From: Bacteroidales bacterium
GTDB lineage: Bacteria > Bacteroidota > Bacteroidia > Bacteroidales > P3
Assembly (NCBI GenBank): GCA_017645585.1
Contig: JAGCOF010000051.1
Location: 1-46,334 of the forward strand
DNA: 46,334 bases
Direction of reading: 5' to 3'
The notes beneath the pieces are model-generated. The model was not told the origin of the DNA and ran no database searches. It was given only the letters and a program-made list of their open reading frames with translations. The position numbers were made by a program, and so were the translations under genes. The first letter of the stretch is position 1, and every line of letters starts with the position of its first letter. This document shows positions 17,043 through 25,501 of this stretch, one piece after another.

Positions 17043-17587
17043 ACAAACACCGACTCAAAACCACCGCCCTCATTGCCGCATGCCTGATGGCCACAGGCTG
17101 CTCCTCGCTATACAACACGAGAAACTCCCGTGCCGATTTGAAAAAAGACTACACCACCGTGCAACCCGGACAGTCTTCCAATCCCATTTCCTCGGGACTG
17201 TATCCCTCCACACCCAAATACACTCCCCAAACCACCGGCAACCCACAAGAAAGCGCCACCACCCAAAAGGAGCAGAAAGCCTCCTCGGTGGACTATATCA
17301 TCAACGGCGAGCTGTTCTCCGCCAACGTATACTCCGACGAAGAGGCCATGACACTCTGCAACACACTGATGGACTATGCCGAGAGCGGACGGCATGTGGC
17401 TGTGGGATGCACCTCGGAAAGCGACACCCTGGCGAAGAACGTCCTCATCACCTTCTCCTCGACCAGCAAGGTAGAGGTAACCTATTGGGTGAGCAATATG
17501 ATACGCCGTGGCTATGCGGTAACCATCGACTACGACAAAAAAACAGGGGTATATAACTGCACCGCCTACCGCAAGGTCACCCTATAA
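17039..17587 (+). CDS. Putative lipoprotein, last gene of ECF locus 1
   Basis: This 182-residue protein has a lipoprotein signal ending M-A-T-G-C (Cys21). A Ser/Thr/Pro/Gln-rich linker spans about 40-80. A compact C-terminal domain (about 85-182) begins V-D-Y-I-I-N-G-E-L-F and ends in the pattern Y-N-C-T-A-Y-R-K-V. It overlaps the previous gene by 4 nt and is followed by a strong terminator. The family is not recognised. Confidence 0.65.
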   Translation: MNKHRLKTTALIAACLMATGCSSLYNTRNSRADLKKDYTTVQPGQSSNPISSGLYPSTPKYTPQTTGNPQESATTQKEQKASSVDYIINGELFSANVYSDEEAMTLCNTLMDYAESGRHVAVGCTSESDTLAKNVLITFSSTSKVEVTYWVSNMIRRGYAVTIDYDKKTGVYNCTAYRKVTL

Positions 17588-17592
17588 AAAAA

Positions 17593-17619
17593 AGCAGGAC
17601 AACAAGTCCTGCTTTTTTC
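17593..17619 (+). terminator. Rho-independent terminator after ECF locus 1
   Basis: An 8-bp GC-rich stem, AGCAGGAC (17593-17600) with GTCCTGCT (17606-17613), has a 5-nt loop and is followed by a T-run. An A-run precedes it, so it can also serve the convergent gene that ends at 17635. Confidence 0.85.
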
Positions 17620-17634
17620 TTTAGCATTAGCTTT

Positions 17635-19011
17635 TTATAGAATGATGCCGAACTTGATGGGAAACAGGTCCTGGCAGCCATTCTTGAAGGCGCTGAGGGT
17701 AGACACTTGCAGGTAGACACCCATACAATTGTACTGCACCGCGGCACGCACATCGAGCATATAGGGGTTGAGGTAGCGGTTGACGCTGCGGTCCTTGTCC
17801 GTGTGCTCGTTCATAACAGCTTCCACTTCATTGTAACGGCGTCGCAGACCGCTGTTCTTGCCGGTCCAATTCAAGCCGGGCAAAGCCGTGAGGCTGAAGT
17901 GCCACTTGTCGGGGTTGCCAAATTCCAACTTGACGGGTACCGTAACATGGCAAGTCTTGAGGTACGAGTTGGCCACACCTGCGCCCCAGGTACCGGCGAC
18001 AAAAGCCATTGGGTCGACGGTGGGATCGAAAAGCACTTCGGGGGTGTTGAACACAAAGCGGTTCCATTCCAAACCGACACCCGCCTTGAGGGCAAATCCC
18101 GATACATTGATGACCGGAACGTTGATAGCCAGCTGTATGTTGTGGAAGGTGGTGTTGACTCCTGCCGCTCCGTCGACACTGCTAAAGCCGCTGCCAATCT
18201 GGTCGCCCCAGTTGTTCCAGCCCCAGGCAAAGTCAATCTCCGTGTCCCAAGGATGGCGGTTACGTTTTCCTGTGGTTGTTTTCAATGCGCTGGCCATGTC
18301 GCGGGCCAAGTCGACGGCACGGTCGGTGGCATCGACCTCTACGCGCGAAGCAATGTCGTCGTCCTTGGGATTATCGGTCTTTAACAGTATGCCGCCACAG
18401 GTCATGCGTCCACGGTAAACCTTGCCTTTGTCGTTGATATGGGTGGAGAGCATGAGTTCACCCCAATTGTTGGCCTCCGAACTCTCCATCAGGTCCATAC
18501 CTGTCAGCACAATACGGGAGAAGTCGCTGGCAGACAGCTCGTAATTGTAATGTTTGAGAATAACATCGCTGGTGATGCGGGAGAAGTCATCGGCACGAAG
18601 CACGAGCGTGACGGCACGGACGGTGTCGGTGGTGTCGCCCACAAATGTGGCCTGAGCATAGTCTTCGGTCTCGACGGTCAGGTTGTCTCTGTTGGCGAAA
18701 CTGCCGTTGAACTCAATAACGGCGTAGTCCTCAACACGGAAGGTCATGCTGCGACCTGGAGCAAGACGCAAGACGATATCGCCTGCATCGTTTCCAATGT
18801 TCATGCGACCGTTGCGCACTCTGGCAATGTTGTCTTTGTCGCTATTGGTTTCGATGCGGTTCTCGTCGCCACTGACGACGCGGAGACTCTGACGGCCTTC
18901 GATGCGGATTTCAGTCACCTCGTCCGGTAGAGGCTGCACGCGCTGTGCCTGTACGGCGGCGGGGCTGAGCAGCGCAAGGGCTGCAATGGCATAAAAAATG
19001 TTGTGTTTCAT
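17635..19011 (-). CDS. Head GIN domain / outer-membrane beta-barrel protein
   Basis: This 458-residue exported protein has a signal peptide (1-22, ending V-Q-A-Q). Residues about 30-215 form a repetitive beta region of the DUF2807/head GIN type (R-I-E-T-N-S-D, then V-E-D-Y-A-V-I-E-F-N-G-S). About 250-458 look like a beta-barrel, with alternating strands and a final G-I-I-L. It is the third gene of the minus-strand sigma locus (sigma, anti-sigma, this gene), 12 nt after the anti-sigma gene, and is probably the regulated or signalling envelope component. Confidence 0.7.
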   Translation of the reverse strand: MKHNIFYAIAALALLSPAAVQAQRVQPLPDEVTEIRIEGRQSLRVVSGDENRIETNSDKDNIARVRNGRMNIGNDAGDIVLRLAPGRSMTFRVEDYAVIEFNGSFANRDNLTVETEDYAQATFVGDTTDTVRAVTLVLRADDFSRITSDVILKHYNYELSASDFSRIVLTGMDLMESSEANNWGELMLSTHINDKGKVYRGRMTCGGILLKTDNPKDDDIASRVEVDATDRAVDLARDMASALKTTTGKRNRHPWDTEIDFAWGWNNWGDQIGSGFSSVDGAAGVNTTFHNIQLAINVPVINVSGFALKAGVGLEWNRFVFNTPEVLFDPTVDPMAFVAGTWGAGVANSYLKTCHVTVPVKLEFGNPDKWHFSLTALPGLNWTGKNSGLRRRYNEVEAVMNEHTDKDRSVNRYLNPYMLDVRAAVQYNCMGVYLQVSTLSAFKNGCQDLFPIKFGIIL

Positions 19012-19023
19012 AATATTGTTGGT

Positions 19024-19758
19024 TTATCTGTTTGCCTTGATGAATGTGCTGATGAAATGCCCAATGGGATTGATGCTGTTTTCGGTGTTGGTATATGTCA
19101 CCTCATTGATGGTGGCATACTCGGTTGTGGGTTCCGGTTCATCCTCATAGACAATCAGGTTGTCGACATAGATGAGGCTGGAAGGCTGTTCCTCTTGAAG
19201 CACCTCCATAGTTTCCACTTCTTCTGTATCATCTGGTTTCTCGGTGCTTTCTGTTGCCTCGTCGGCAATGGCTACCAAAGGTTCGGGGGCTGATGCTTGC
19301 GGCCTTGCCGTTGCAGCCTTGATTGGTGCTTTCTTAATTACCTGTGCCACAGCCTCATTATTACTCTCAGGCGTGGTAGCTTCAACGTCCAAAATGCTGT
19401 CTGCCACCGTGGAGGTTGCTTCCGGCAGTGTGGTCTGTGCCACCTGCACCGGCTGGTCGGTGCCGCGGAAAAGGTGCAGCGCCACCGGCGTGAAGAGGAG
19501 CAGCAGCACCGCGGCGGCAGCCACCCAGCGCCATCCCATGCTCCACAAGGTCTGTGGACGTTGCTGTATCGCACCGGCATAGTGCACACTTTCGTCGCTC
19601 TGCAGGCGCGGCGCCTCTTGGTAGAGGGCCAGCTCTTCTGCGGCGTCGGGGTGACCTTCGAGCCACTGCTCCACAGCCTGGCGCTCGGCGTCGGTCAGGT
19701 CGCCTTCGGCATAGCGCACGAGCCACAGTTCGTAGTTCTTATCATTAATTGCTTCCAT
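19024..19758 (-). CDS. Probable anti-sigma factor (single-pass membrane protein)
   Basis: This 244-residue protein begins with a helical cytoplasmic domain of about 90 residues (Y-A-E-G-D-L-T-D-A-E-R-Q-A-V-E-Q-W-L, typical of the start of Bacteroidota anti-sigma proteins). One membrane helix follows (about 95-112) with V-A-A-A-A-V-L-L-L-L. The outer part is acidic, Thr/Glu/Pro-rich and probably unstructured. No zinc motif is seen. The gene overlaps the upstream sigma gene by 14 nt, which supports pairing. It probably binds the sigma factor at the membrane. Confidence 0.8.
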   Translation of the reverse strand: MEAINDKNYELWLVRYAEGDLTDAERQAVEQWLEGHPDAAEELALYQEAPRLQSDESVHYAGAIQQRPQTLWSMGWRWVAAAAVLLLLFTPVALHLFRGTDQPVQVAQTTLPEATSTVADSILDVEATTPESNNEAVAQVIKKAPIKAATARPQASAPEPLVAIADEATESTEKPDDTEEVETMEVLQEEQPSSLIYVDNLIVYEDEPEPTTEYATINEVTYTNTENSINPIGHFISTFIKANR

Positions 19759-20242
19759 AACCCATAGATTTCAATTGTTTACGCATGGCCACGCGGGCGC
19801 GGAAGAGGTAGACCTGCACACGGTCGACATCAATACTCAGGGCCTCCCCTATCTCGGCGTAGCTGTAGCCCTCCACGTCGCGCAGCTGCAAGATGGCCCG
19901 CTGCACCTCGGGCAAGGTGCCGAGGCTGTATTCGACGGCCTCGCGCACATCGAAACGCTCGTCGGGCTGCACTGCATTGTCGGCGATAGCCTGAGTGGCT
20001 TCGGCGTGCATGCGCACCACGCGGCGGTGACGGAAAAGACTCATCAGACTGCGGTAGACGGCGCCCATCAGATAGCGCTTGCCGTTAGCAAAGTCCACCG
20101 CCTCGTGGCGGTGCCACAACGAGACCAGCGCCTCCTGTACAGCGTCCTGACTGTCGGCGTGCGAGCCGCCGCAACGCACCGCGAAACGCATCGCGTCGTC
20201 GGCCCACAGGCGCACTTCGTCATTATATTCTTTTGCCGTCAT
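19745..20242 (-). CDS. ECF-type RNA polymerase sigma factor (locus 2)
   Basis: This 165-residue ECF sigma factor has region 2 around 15-80 (D-A-V-Q-E-A-L-V-S-L-W-H-R). Region 4 is at about 105-155 (L-P-E-V-Q-R-A-I-L-Q-L-R-D-V-E-G-Y-S-Y-A-E-I), followed by the D-V-D-R-V-Q-V-Y-L-F-R-A-R recognition helix. It is followed by its probable anti-sigma partner (14-nt overlap) and lies 32 nt downstream of the M14 carboxypeptidase gene on the same strand. Confidence 0.88.
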   Translation of the reverse strand: MTAKEYNDEVRLWADDAMRFAVRCGGSHADSQDAVQEALVSLWHRHEAVDFANGKRYLMGAVYRSLMSLFRHRRVVRMHAEATQAIADNAVQPDERFDVREAVEYSLGTLPEVQRAILQLRDVEGYSYAEIGEALSIDVDRVQVYLFRARVAMRKQLKSMGYGSN

Positions 20243-20274
20243 CTACAGTATAGTTGCGCGAAGACGGCAAAAAC

Positions 20275-21567
20275 TTACAACTTGATGATTATTTTTTTGC
20301 TGCCGGCAGTGCCAAGGAGGTAGGTGCCGGAAGGCAAACCACTGACATCGAGGGTGATTGCCTGATTGTCTGATTGCTTGATTGCTTGAATGAGCACGCG
20401 CCCGTTGAGGTCGAGCAGCTCGACGCGGTCGCCGGCGTTGAGGCCGTCGAGGGTCACTCGGTCGCTCGCGGGGTTGGGATAGACGGAAAGGTCGGAGGTC
20501 TGGGAGCGGAGGTCCGAGATGCCGTTATAGCCCTCGGGCAGCGAATGTATCTCGGCAATGTAGTTGACCAGCGAGTGCTGCAGGAAGCGCCAATACTCAG
20601 GCAGTTTGTCGGTGGAGAGCGTCTTGGAGGTAGAAAGCTCCATCGTCACCTCGAGGCAGTTGTGGTAGTAGTTCATATAATCCTGGCGGCCGCCGTGGAT
20701 GACGTACCAATCGCCGCCGGCAATGACGCCCGAGTTGGTGACGTCGCGAAAGTGGGTGCTGCTATAGGTGCGCGAGGTGTCCACAAAGCGGTGGCACACC
20801 TCCTGCCACCATTCAGCCGCGGGATGTGGGTTGGTGGTGGAGGTAAAGCAGTCCCAGGGGTAATTCATTACCTCGCTGCCGCCGTGCAGGTTGGCGCTGA
20901 GCTTGAAGTGGTGGGCCGTAACGTAGGCAATCATCAGCTCATTCTCCTGCTGCAAGGGTTCCTTGGTAGCGCCAAAGGGGTCGGGGTAGTTGCGGTTGAG
21001 GTCCACACCGTTGGCATTGTAGCGCTGCGAGCCCTGCACCGTGTGGTTGCCGCGGTGGTAGGTGCCGTCGGGGTTGGCCAGCGGATTGATACTGATGCGC
21101 GTGCGGTTGATGAGGTCGGTGTATTGCGGATTGGTGCCGTAGCCATGCAGTAGCGTGTCGATGAGGCGCAGCATCATGACGTAGCCCGTCACCTCGTCGC
21201 CGTGGATGGTCGAGCTGTAGAAAAACTCGGGCCGATAGAGGTCATCGTCGGTCTGCGGCTCGATATACATGCTCAGTATCAGGCGTCCCTCCAGGCTGGT
21301 GCCTATGGTGTCCACATGGCACAGCGCGGGGAACTCCTGAGCCCAACGGCTCATCATGGCCAGGTAGGTCTCGTAGGTCGGGTAGCGGTCCCACGAGGCC
21401 ATCTGCTCCAGCGAGGAGGCCATATTGAGCACCTTGGGAGCCGGCTCGTCGACCGGCGGGAAAGCGTCGGGACGCGGCTTCAACACTCCTTGGGCCACAG
21501 CCGAAAGCGAACAGAACGAGGCGGACAACAGCAAGCCAATGCCGGCAAAAAGTATCTTTTTTCTCAT
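20275..21567 (-). CDS. M14 zinc carboxypeptidase with T9SS sorting domain
   Basis: This 430-residue exported peptidase has a signal peptide (1-26). The M14 domain carries zinc ligands H122 and E125 (T-I-H-G-D-E) and H228 (N-L-H-G-G), N-P-D-G-T, N191-R192 and a catalytic Glu near 306-310 (C-L-E-V-T-M-E-L). Residues about 360-430 are a type A T9SS sorting domain (Y-P-N-P-A-S-D, L-N-G-R-V, G-T-Y-L-L) ending in a basic K-K-I-I-I-K-L. The enzyme should be exported through the type IX system and anchored or released outside. Two low-complexity arrays lie in its 3' part: 7-nt units at 20490-20517 in the linker, and 8-nt units at 20355-20394 in the sorting domain. Confidence 0.93.
   Translation of the reverse strand: MRKKILFAGIGLLLSASFCSLSAVAQGVLKPRPDAFPPVDEPAPKVLNMASSLEQMASWDRYPTYETYLAMMSRWAQEFPALCHVDTIGTSLEGRLILSMYIEPQTDDDLYRPEFFYSSTIHGDEVTGYVMMLRLIDTLLHGYGTNPQYTDLINRTRISINPLANPDGTYHRGNHTVQGSQRYNANGVDLNRNYPDPFGATKEPLQQENELMIAYVTAHHFKLSANLHGGSEVMNYPWDCFTSTTNPHPAAEWWQEVCHRFVDTSRTYSSTHFRDVTNSGVIAGGDWYVIHGGRQDYMNYYHNCLEVTMELSTSKTLSTDKLPEYWRFLQHSLVNYIAEIHSLPEGYNGISDLRSQTSDLSVYPNPASDRVTLDGLNAGDRVELLDLNGRVLIQAIKQSDNQAITLDVSGLPSGTYLLGTAGSKKIIIKL
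20355..20394. repeat. Tandem 8-nt repeat inside the M14 gene, five units
   Basis: Units start at 20355, 20363, 20371, 20379 and 20387 (consensus TGATTGCT). On the coding strand they encode I-Q-A-I-K-Q-S-D-N-Q-A-I within the sorting domain. Confidence 0.75.
20490..20517. repeat. Tandem 7-nt repeat inside the M14 gene, four units
   Basis: Units start at 20490, 20497, 20504 and 20511 (consensus GGTCNGA). They encode S-D-L-R-S-Q-T-S-D-L, the linker between catalytic domain and sorting domain. Confidence 0.65.
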
Positions 21568-21956
21568 AATATACCTTATTAATACATCAATAACGTCCCA
21601 ACGGCCCGTTTATTGCACAGCCGCCCCAACATTTCATCATCGCCGCCCTGAGTCCGCCTGTTCGACAACAATTCTTCAGCAGTTCTTCAACAGTTCTTCA
21701 ACATTTTCTTGAAGAACTGTTGAAGAACTGCCGTTGTACGGTTGTTGAAAGGCCGTTCTTTGGAAAAAAGCAAAGAACGACCAAAGAACGGCCGAACAAC
21801 GGACGAAGAATGGCAGTTCAACGGTAGTTCAACGCTTTTTTCCGTCGAAATACCGTTGAACTACCGTTAAGCTACCGTTGAAATGTCGGAGCATATATGG
21901 TCGGACACAATAAAAGGGCGGCGATGTCGTTATATGACATAAATTCTTAAATACTG
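21568..21956. other. Divergent intergenic region filled by a nested palindrome
   Basis: No gene is seen here. Most of the region (21638-21926) is a nested palindrome made of 11-nt units, listed as a separate repeat. Confidence 0.7.
21638..21926. repeat. Nested palindrome with 11-nt repeat arms (locus A)
   Basis: An outer 12-bp stem, CATCGCCGCCCT (21638-21649) with its complement at 21915-21926, encloses three inner inverted repeats. These are a perfect 22-bp stem (21680-21701 with 21709-21730, 7-nt loop), a perfect 13-bp stem (21751-21763 with 21781-21793) and a perfect 15-bp stem (21820-21834 with 21854-21868). The sequence runs in 11-nt register. Units start at 21671, 21682 and 21693; at 21731, 21742 and 21753; at 21770, 21781, 21792, 21803, 21814 and 21825; and at 21852, 21863 and 21874. 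Confidence 0.85.
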
Positions 21957-22940
21957 ATGAATAACCTTAAATACTATCTGTCGCTGGTGGAGCGCATTTT
22001 CGAGGAGGAGAGCTTCGTGGCCGAGCCGCGCGAGCTGTACGAGCCCATCGACTATACGCTGCGCCTCGGCGGCAAGCGCATACGCCCCACCCTGCTGCTG
22101 GCGGCCAACGCCCTCTTCGGCGGCAACACGGACGAGGTCCGCGGCGCCGCCCTCGGCATCGAAACCTTCCACAATTTCACCCTGCTGCATGACGACCTGA
22201 TGGACCGCTCGCCCCTGCGGCGCGGCCAGCCCACCGTGTACCAGAAATGGGACGAAAACACCGCCGTGCTCAGCGGCGACACCATGTATGCGCTGGCCTG
22301 GCGCTACTTCCTGCGCCAACCGTCGCCTCGCCTGCAGGAGATCCTGCGGTGCTTCTGCGAGACCGGTATCGAGGTGTGCGAAGGACAGCAGAAAGACATG
22401 AACTTCGAGCGCCTGACGCTGGAGGAGGTGACGCTGGACGACTATATGGACATGATACGCCAGAAGACCGCCGTGCTGCTGGCCGGCGCGCTGAAAATCG
22501 GCGCCCTCTACGCCACTTCCCGCGACGGCGACATCGAGAGGCTCTATGAGTTCGGATTGCATCTGGGCCTGGCCTTCCAGCTGCAGGACGACCTGCTCGA
22601 CGGCTATGGCGACACCGCCGTCTTCGGCAAGAAGACCGGACAGGACATCCGCGACAACAAGAAGAGCTACCTGCCCCTGTTAGCCATGCAGATCGGCAAC
22701 GACAGTCAGCGGGAGGAGCTGCTGGCCCTCTTTGCCGCCAAGGACAACCTGGACGAGGAGGAGAAAGTGCGCCGCGTGATGGCCCTCTACGAGACGATGA
22801 ACCTCAAGAGCGCCGTAGAAGAGGCCATCGAAAAGGAGTTCAGGACAGCCGAGCAATGCCTCGACACCATCCCTGCCGACGAGGCCCTGAAACTGCCCCT
22901 GCGCGAACTGATGGAGACCCTCGCGGGAAGAAAAAAATGA
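21957..22940 (+). CDS. Polyprenyl (isoprenoid) diphosphate synthase
   Basis: This 327-residue trans-prenyltransferase condenses isopentenyl diphosphate onto allylic diphosphates. The first Asp-rich motif is D79-D80-x-x-D83 (H-D-D-L-M-D) followed by R-R-G; the second is L-Q-D-D-L-L-D around 218-224. G-G-K-R-I-R-P lies near 38-44. It is probably the farnesyl or geranylgeranyl synthase of the organism, but chain length cannot be read with confidence. The next genes are an ExbB/ExbD operon with a separate promoter. Upstream is the locus A palindrome. Confidence 0.93.
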   Translation: MNNLKYYLSLVERIFEEESFVAEPRELYEPIDYTLRLGGKRIRPTLLLAANALFGGNTDEVRGAALGIETFHNFTLLHDDLMDRSPLRRGQPTVYQKWDENTAVLSGDTMYALAWRYFLRQPSPRLQEILRCFCETGIEVCEGQQKDMNFERLTLEEVTLDDYMDMIRQKTAVLLAGALKIGALYATSRDGDIERLYEFGLHLGLAFQLQDDLLDGYGDTAVFGKKTGQDIRDNKKSYLPLLAMQIGNDSQREELLALFAAKDNLDEEEKVRRVMALYETMNLKSAVEEAIEKEFRTAEQCLDTIPADEALKLPLRELMETLAGRKK

Positions 22941-22969
22941 TATTTTTTGTTGGTATAAGAAAAAAAGTG

Positions 22970-22977
22970 TATATTTG
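22970..22977 (+). promoter_or_regulatory. Bacteroidota promoter of the exb operon
   Basis: TATATTTG matches TAnnTTTG; a TTTTTTG stretch about 20 nt upstream fits the -33 element. A leader of about 60 nt follows before the ATG at 23041. Confidence 0.7.
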
Positions 22978-23040
22978 CAGTACAAATCAAAATAGGTAAA
23001 CAATAAACAATAAATTAATAATCAACACACTAACAACACC

Positions 23041-23853
23041 ATGAAAAAAGTATTTGCTTTGATGTCAATAGTAGGATTGTTGACATTTGCCAATTTCAAC
23101 GACGTGAAGGCACAGGATGCCCCCAACGCTGAAGGCACCGAACAGATTGAGGCCACCGACTCGGCCGTTGCCGAGGAGGCTGTTGCAGTTGAAGAAACTG
23201 TTGCCGCTCCCGCTGACGACACCAAGTCGTTCCACCAGATGCTGAAAGAGAAGTACATCCAGGGCGGTGCCGGTTGGATGACCCCCGTGCTCCTCTGCTT
23301 GATTTTCGGCATGGCCCTCATCATCGAGCGCATCCTCTATCTGAACATGGCTTCCACCAACGTCAAGAAGCTCCTCGAGGGCATCGAAGACAACGTGAAG
23401 GGTGGCAACTATGAAGGCGCCAAGGAACTCTGCCGCAACACCCGTGGCCCCGTGGCCAGCATCTTCTACCAGGGTCTCGACCGCGTCGACCAGGGTCTGG
23501 AGAACGTCGAGAAAGCCGTCACCAGCTATGGTGGTGTGCAGATGGCCCGCCTGGAGAACAACCTGACTTGGATCGGCCTGTTCATCGCCCTGGCCCCCTC
23601 GTTCGGATTCCTCGGCACTGTGGTCGGTATGGTCCAGGCCTTCGACGACATCGAGACTGCCGGTGACATCAGCCCGACCGTTGTGGCTGGTGGTATGAAA
23701 GTGGCTCTGTTGACGACCATCTTCGGTCTTATCACCGCTATCATCCTGCAGATTTTCTACAACTACATCCTCACCAAGATTGAGAGCCTGGTTGACCAGA
23801 TGGAAGACGGTTCGATCTCCCTCATGGACATCCTCGTAAAATACCACAAATAA
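23041..23853 (+). CDS. exbB: ExbB/TolQ/MotA family proton channel protein
   Basis: This 270-residue membrane protein is the channel partner of ExbD, using the proton gradient to energise TonB-type outer-membrane transport. An N-terminal signal-like helix (1-25) is followed by an acidic Ala/Glu-rich segment (25-65). Three membrane helices are at about 80-100, 170-195 and 215-240. The family block G-L-F-I-A-L-A-P-S-F-G-F-L-G-T-V-V-G-M is clear. It is first of four genes read together (exbB, a four-helix membrane gene, two exbD genes). Confidence 0.93.
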   Translation: MKKVFALMSIVGLLTFANFNDVKAQDAPNAEGTEQIEATDSAVAEEAVAVEETVAAPADDTKSFHQMLKEKYIQGGAGWMTPVLLCLIFGMALIIERILYLNMASTNVKKLLEGIEDNVKGGNYEGAKELCRNTRGPVASIFYQGLDRVDQGLENVEKAVTSYGGVQMARLENNLTWIGLFIALAPSFGFLGTVVGMVQAFDDIETAGDISPTVVAGGMKVALLTTIFGLITAIILQIFYNYILTKIESLVDQMEDGSISLMDILVKYHK

Positions 23854-23917
23854 TTGCTTTCTCTTTTGAACGGGAAACGTTGAACGTTAAACAATAAATA
23901 TTAAAGAGAAAACAATC

Positions 23918-24391
23918 ATGAAAGAGAAAACCGATAAACTCATCACCCTGTTGGGTCTTGGCATTGCCGTGGTCTGCACCCTGCTGACCATCCTCTTTGC
24001 CGTGAACAACGGTGGCGTGAAAGAGCTCTCGGCAGTGAAGGCCAACGGGTTGTTCGATGCAACCTATTGGATCCTGGTCTGCTTTGTGGTCGTCTCCATC
24101 GCCGCCATCATCTTCTTCCTCGTCGTCAAACTTGCCAACCGCTTCAAAGAGGACCCGGGCTACCTGAAGAAGTTCCTCATGCTGGTGGGCATTGTCATCG
24201 TCGTGCTGGTTGTCAGCTACCTGCTGTCGAAAGGCGACGACGTCACCCTGGCTCTGAGAGAGAAGAACAATATTTCGCTGGGCACCTCGAAGCTCATCGG
24301 CGCCGCCTGCTGGATGGTCTACATCCTTGTCATCGGCAGCGCTGTGGCTATCATCTACTCCGAGGTTGCCAAACTTATTAAAAAGAAATAA
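23918..24391 (+). CDS. Four-helix membrane protein of the exb operon
   Basis: This 157-residue protein has four hydrophobic helices at about 8-30, 47-70, 85-102 and 128-150. Short charged loops and a Lys-rich C-terminus separate and end them. The family is not recognised, but a membrane gene of this kind between exbB and exbD is known in Bacteroidota. It lies 64 nt after exbB and 5 nt before exbD. A structural role in the Exb/TonB complex is inferred only from position. Confidence 0.65.
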   Translation: MKEKTDKLITLLGLGIAVVCTLLTILFAVNNGGVKELSAVKANGLFDATYWILVCFVVVSIAAIIFFLVVKLANRFKEDPGYLKKFLMLVGIVIVVLVVSYLLSKGDDVTLALREKNNISLGTSKLIGAACWMVYILVIGSAVAIIYSEVAKLIKKK

Positions 24392-24396
24392 TAACT

Positions 24397-24966
24397 ATGG
24401 CAAGAAAAACTCCCGGACTGAACACAAGCTCGATGTCCGACATCTCGTTCCTGTTGCTGGCCTTCTTCCTGATGGTCTCCAACATCAACTCGGACATGGG
24501 CATTGCCCGTCGCCTTCCGCCACCCCTGCCGGAAGACGTCGAGCCGCCAGAGGTTCGTGAGCGCAATATCTTTGTCGTGATGGTCAACAAGGACGACCGG
24601 TTGCTTTTCAACCGCGAGTACGGCCGCATAGATGATTTGAAGGATCGTGCCAAGGAATTCCTCGGCAACCCCGAGAACCGTCCCAACCTGCCCGAAAAAA
24701 TCCCCACCGAGATACCGCTGCTCGGCACCTACGATGTGTCGAAGGGTGTTATCTCCCTGCGCAACGACCGCGGTACATCCTACGACATGTACCTGCAAGT
24801 GCAGAACGAGTTGACCGCCGCCATCAACGAGATGCGTGACGAACTTTCCACCACCCGCTTCGGTAAGAAATATACCGATCTGAACGAAGAACAACGCAAA
24901 GCCGTCGACACAGCCATCCCCGTGGCTATCTCGGAGGCCGAACCCACAAAGATAGGAGGTAAATAA
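24397..24966 (+). CDS. exbD: ExbD/TolR family protein (first copy)
   Basis: This 189-residue biopolymer-transport protein has one N-terminal membrane helix (about 17-37). The helix begins S-S-M-S-D-I-S-F-L-L-L, with the proton-carrying Asp; a periplasmic domain follows. A Pro-rich segment (L-P-P-P-L-P-E) lies after the helix. It is longer than typical ExbD (about 140 residues) owing to a periplasmic extension. It is followed 3 nt later by the second copy. Confidence 0.92.
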   Translation: MARKTPGLNTSSMSDISFLLLAFFLMVSNINSDMGIARRLPPPLPEDVEPPEVRERNIFVVMVNKDDRLLFNREYGRIDDLKDRAKEFLGNPENRPNLPEKIPTEIPLLGTYDVSKGVISLRNDRGTSYDMYLQVQNELTAAINEMRDELSTTRFGKKYTDLNEEQRKAVDTAIPVAISEAEPTKIGGK

Positions 24967-24969
24967 GCT

Positions 24970-25443
24970 ATGGCACGTTTCACAGGTAAAAAAGCAAAAG
25001 AGACGCCCGCCCTCAATATGGGCTCCATGAGCGATATTATCTTCATGTTGCTGTTCTTCTTCATGGTGATTACCACCATGCGCGAGAGCTCCCTCTACGT
25101 GAAGATCATCCCTCCCCAGGGTTCCGAAGTAGTCAAGCTGGAAAAGAAAAGCCTCGTGAGCTACATCAACGTCGGTGTTCCTCTGCCCGACCAGCAGAAG
25201 AAATACGGCACCGAGCCCCGTATACAGCTCAACGACATGATTTCTGAAGTCAGCGACATCGTCACCTTCGTCGAACTCGAGCGCAACCAGCGCATCGAAG
25301 CCGACCGCCCCTACATCACCACGGCCATCAAAGCCGACAAACAGGTGCGCATGGGTATGATTAGCGACATCAAGCAGGAGCTCCGCAAGAGCGGCGCCCT
25401 CAAGATTTTCTACAACGCCAGCAAAGGCGCCCGCAAGAAATAA
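24970..25443 (+). CDS. exbD: ExbD/TolR family protein (second copy)
   Basis: This 157-residue ExbD has the helix start G-S-M-S-D-I-I-F-M-L-L (about 17-37) with its Asp, followed by a periplasmic domain. The two copies differ enough to suggest distinct subunits of one complex rather than a recent duplication. It is last in the operon and is followed by a terminator. Confidence 0.92.
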   Translation: MARFTGKKAKETPALNMGSMSDIIFMLLFFFMVITTMRESSLYVKIIPPQGSEVVKLEKKSLVSYINVGVPLPDQQKKYGTEPRIQLNDMISEVSDIVTFVELERNQRIEADRPYITTAIKADKQVRMGMISDIKQELRKSGALKIFYNASKGARKK

Positions 25444-25470
25444 GCGAGCGTATCACTCTACAAAAAGAAA

Positions 25471-25501
25471 AGCCGTACTCTGTTGGGTGCGGCTTTTTTT
25501 T
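25471..25501. terminator. Bidirectional terminator between exbD and mntP
   Basis: An 8-bp stem, AGCCGTAC (25471-25478) with GTGCGGCT (25487-25494, one G-T pair), is followed by a long T-run and preceded by an A-run. It serves the exb operon and probably mntP, whose stop is at 25500. Confidence 0.85.

Noticed and set aside
21671-21884. The short tandem units as a CRISPR array
   Set aside because: Units are 11 nt, contiguous with no spacers, and arranged as inverted repeats; no cas genes are present.
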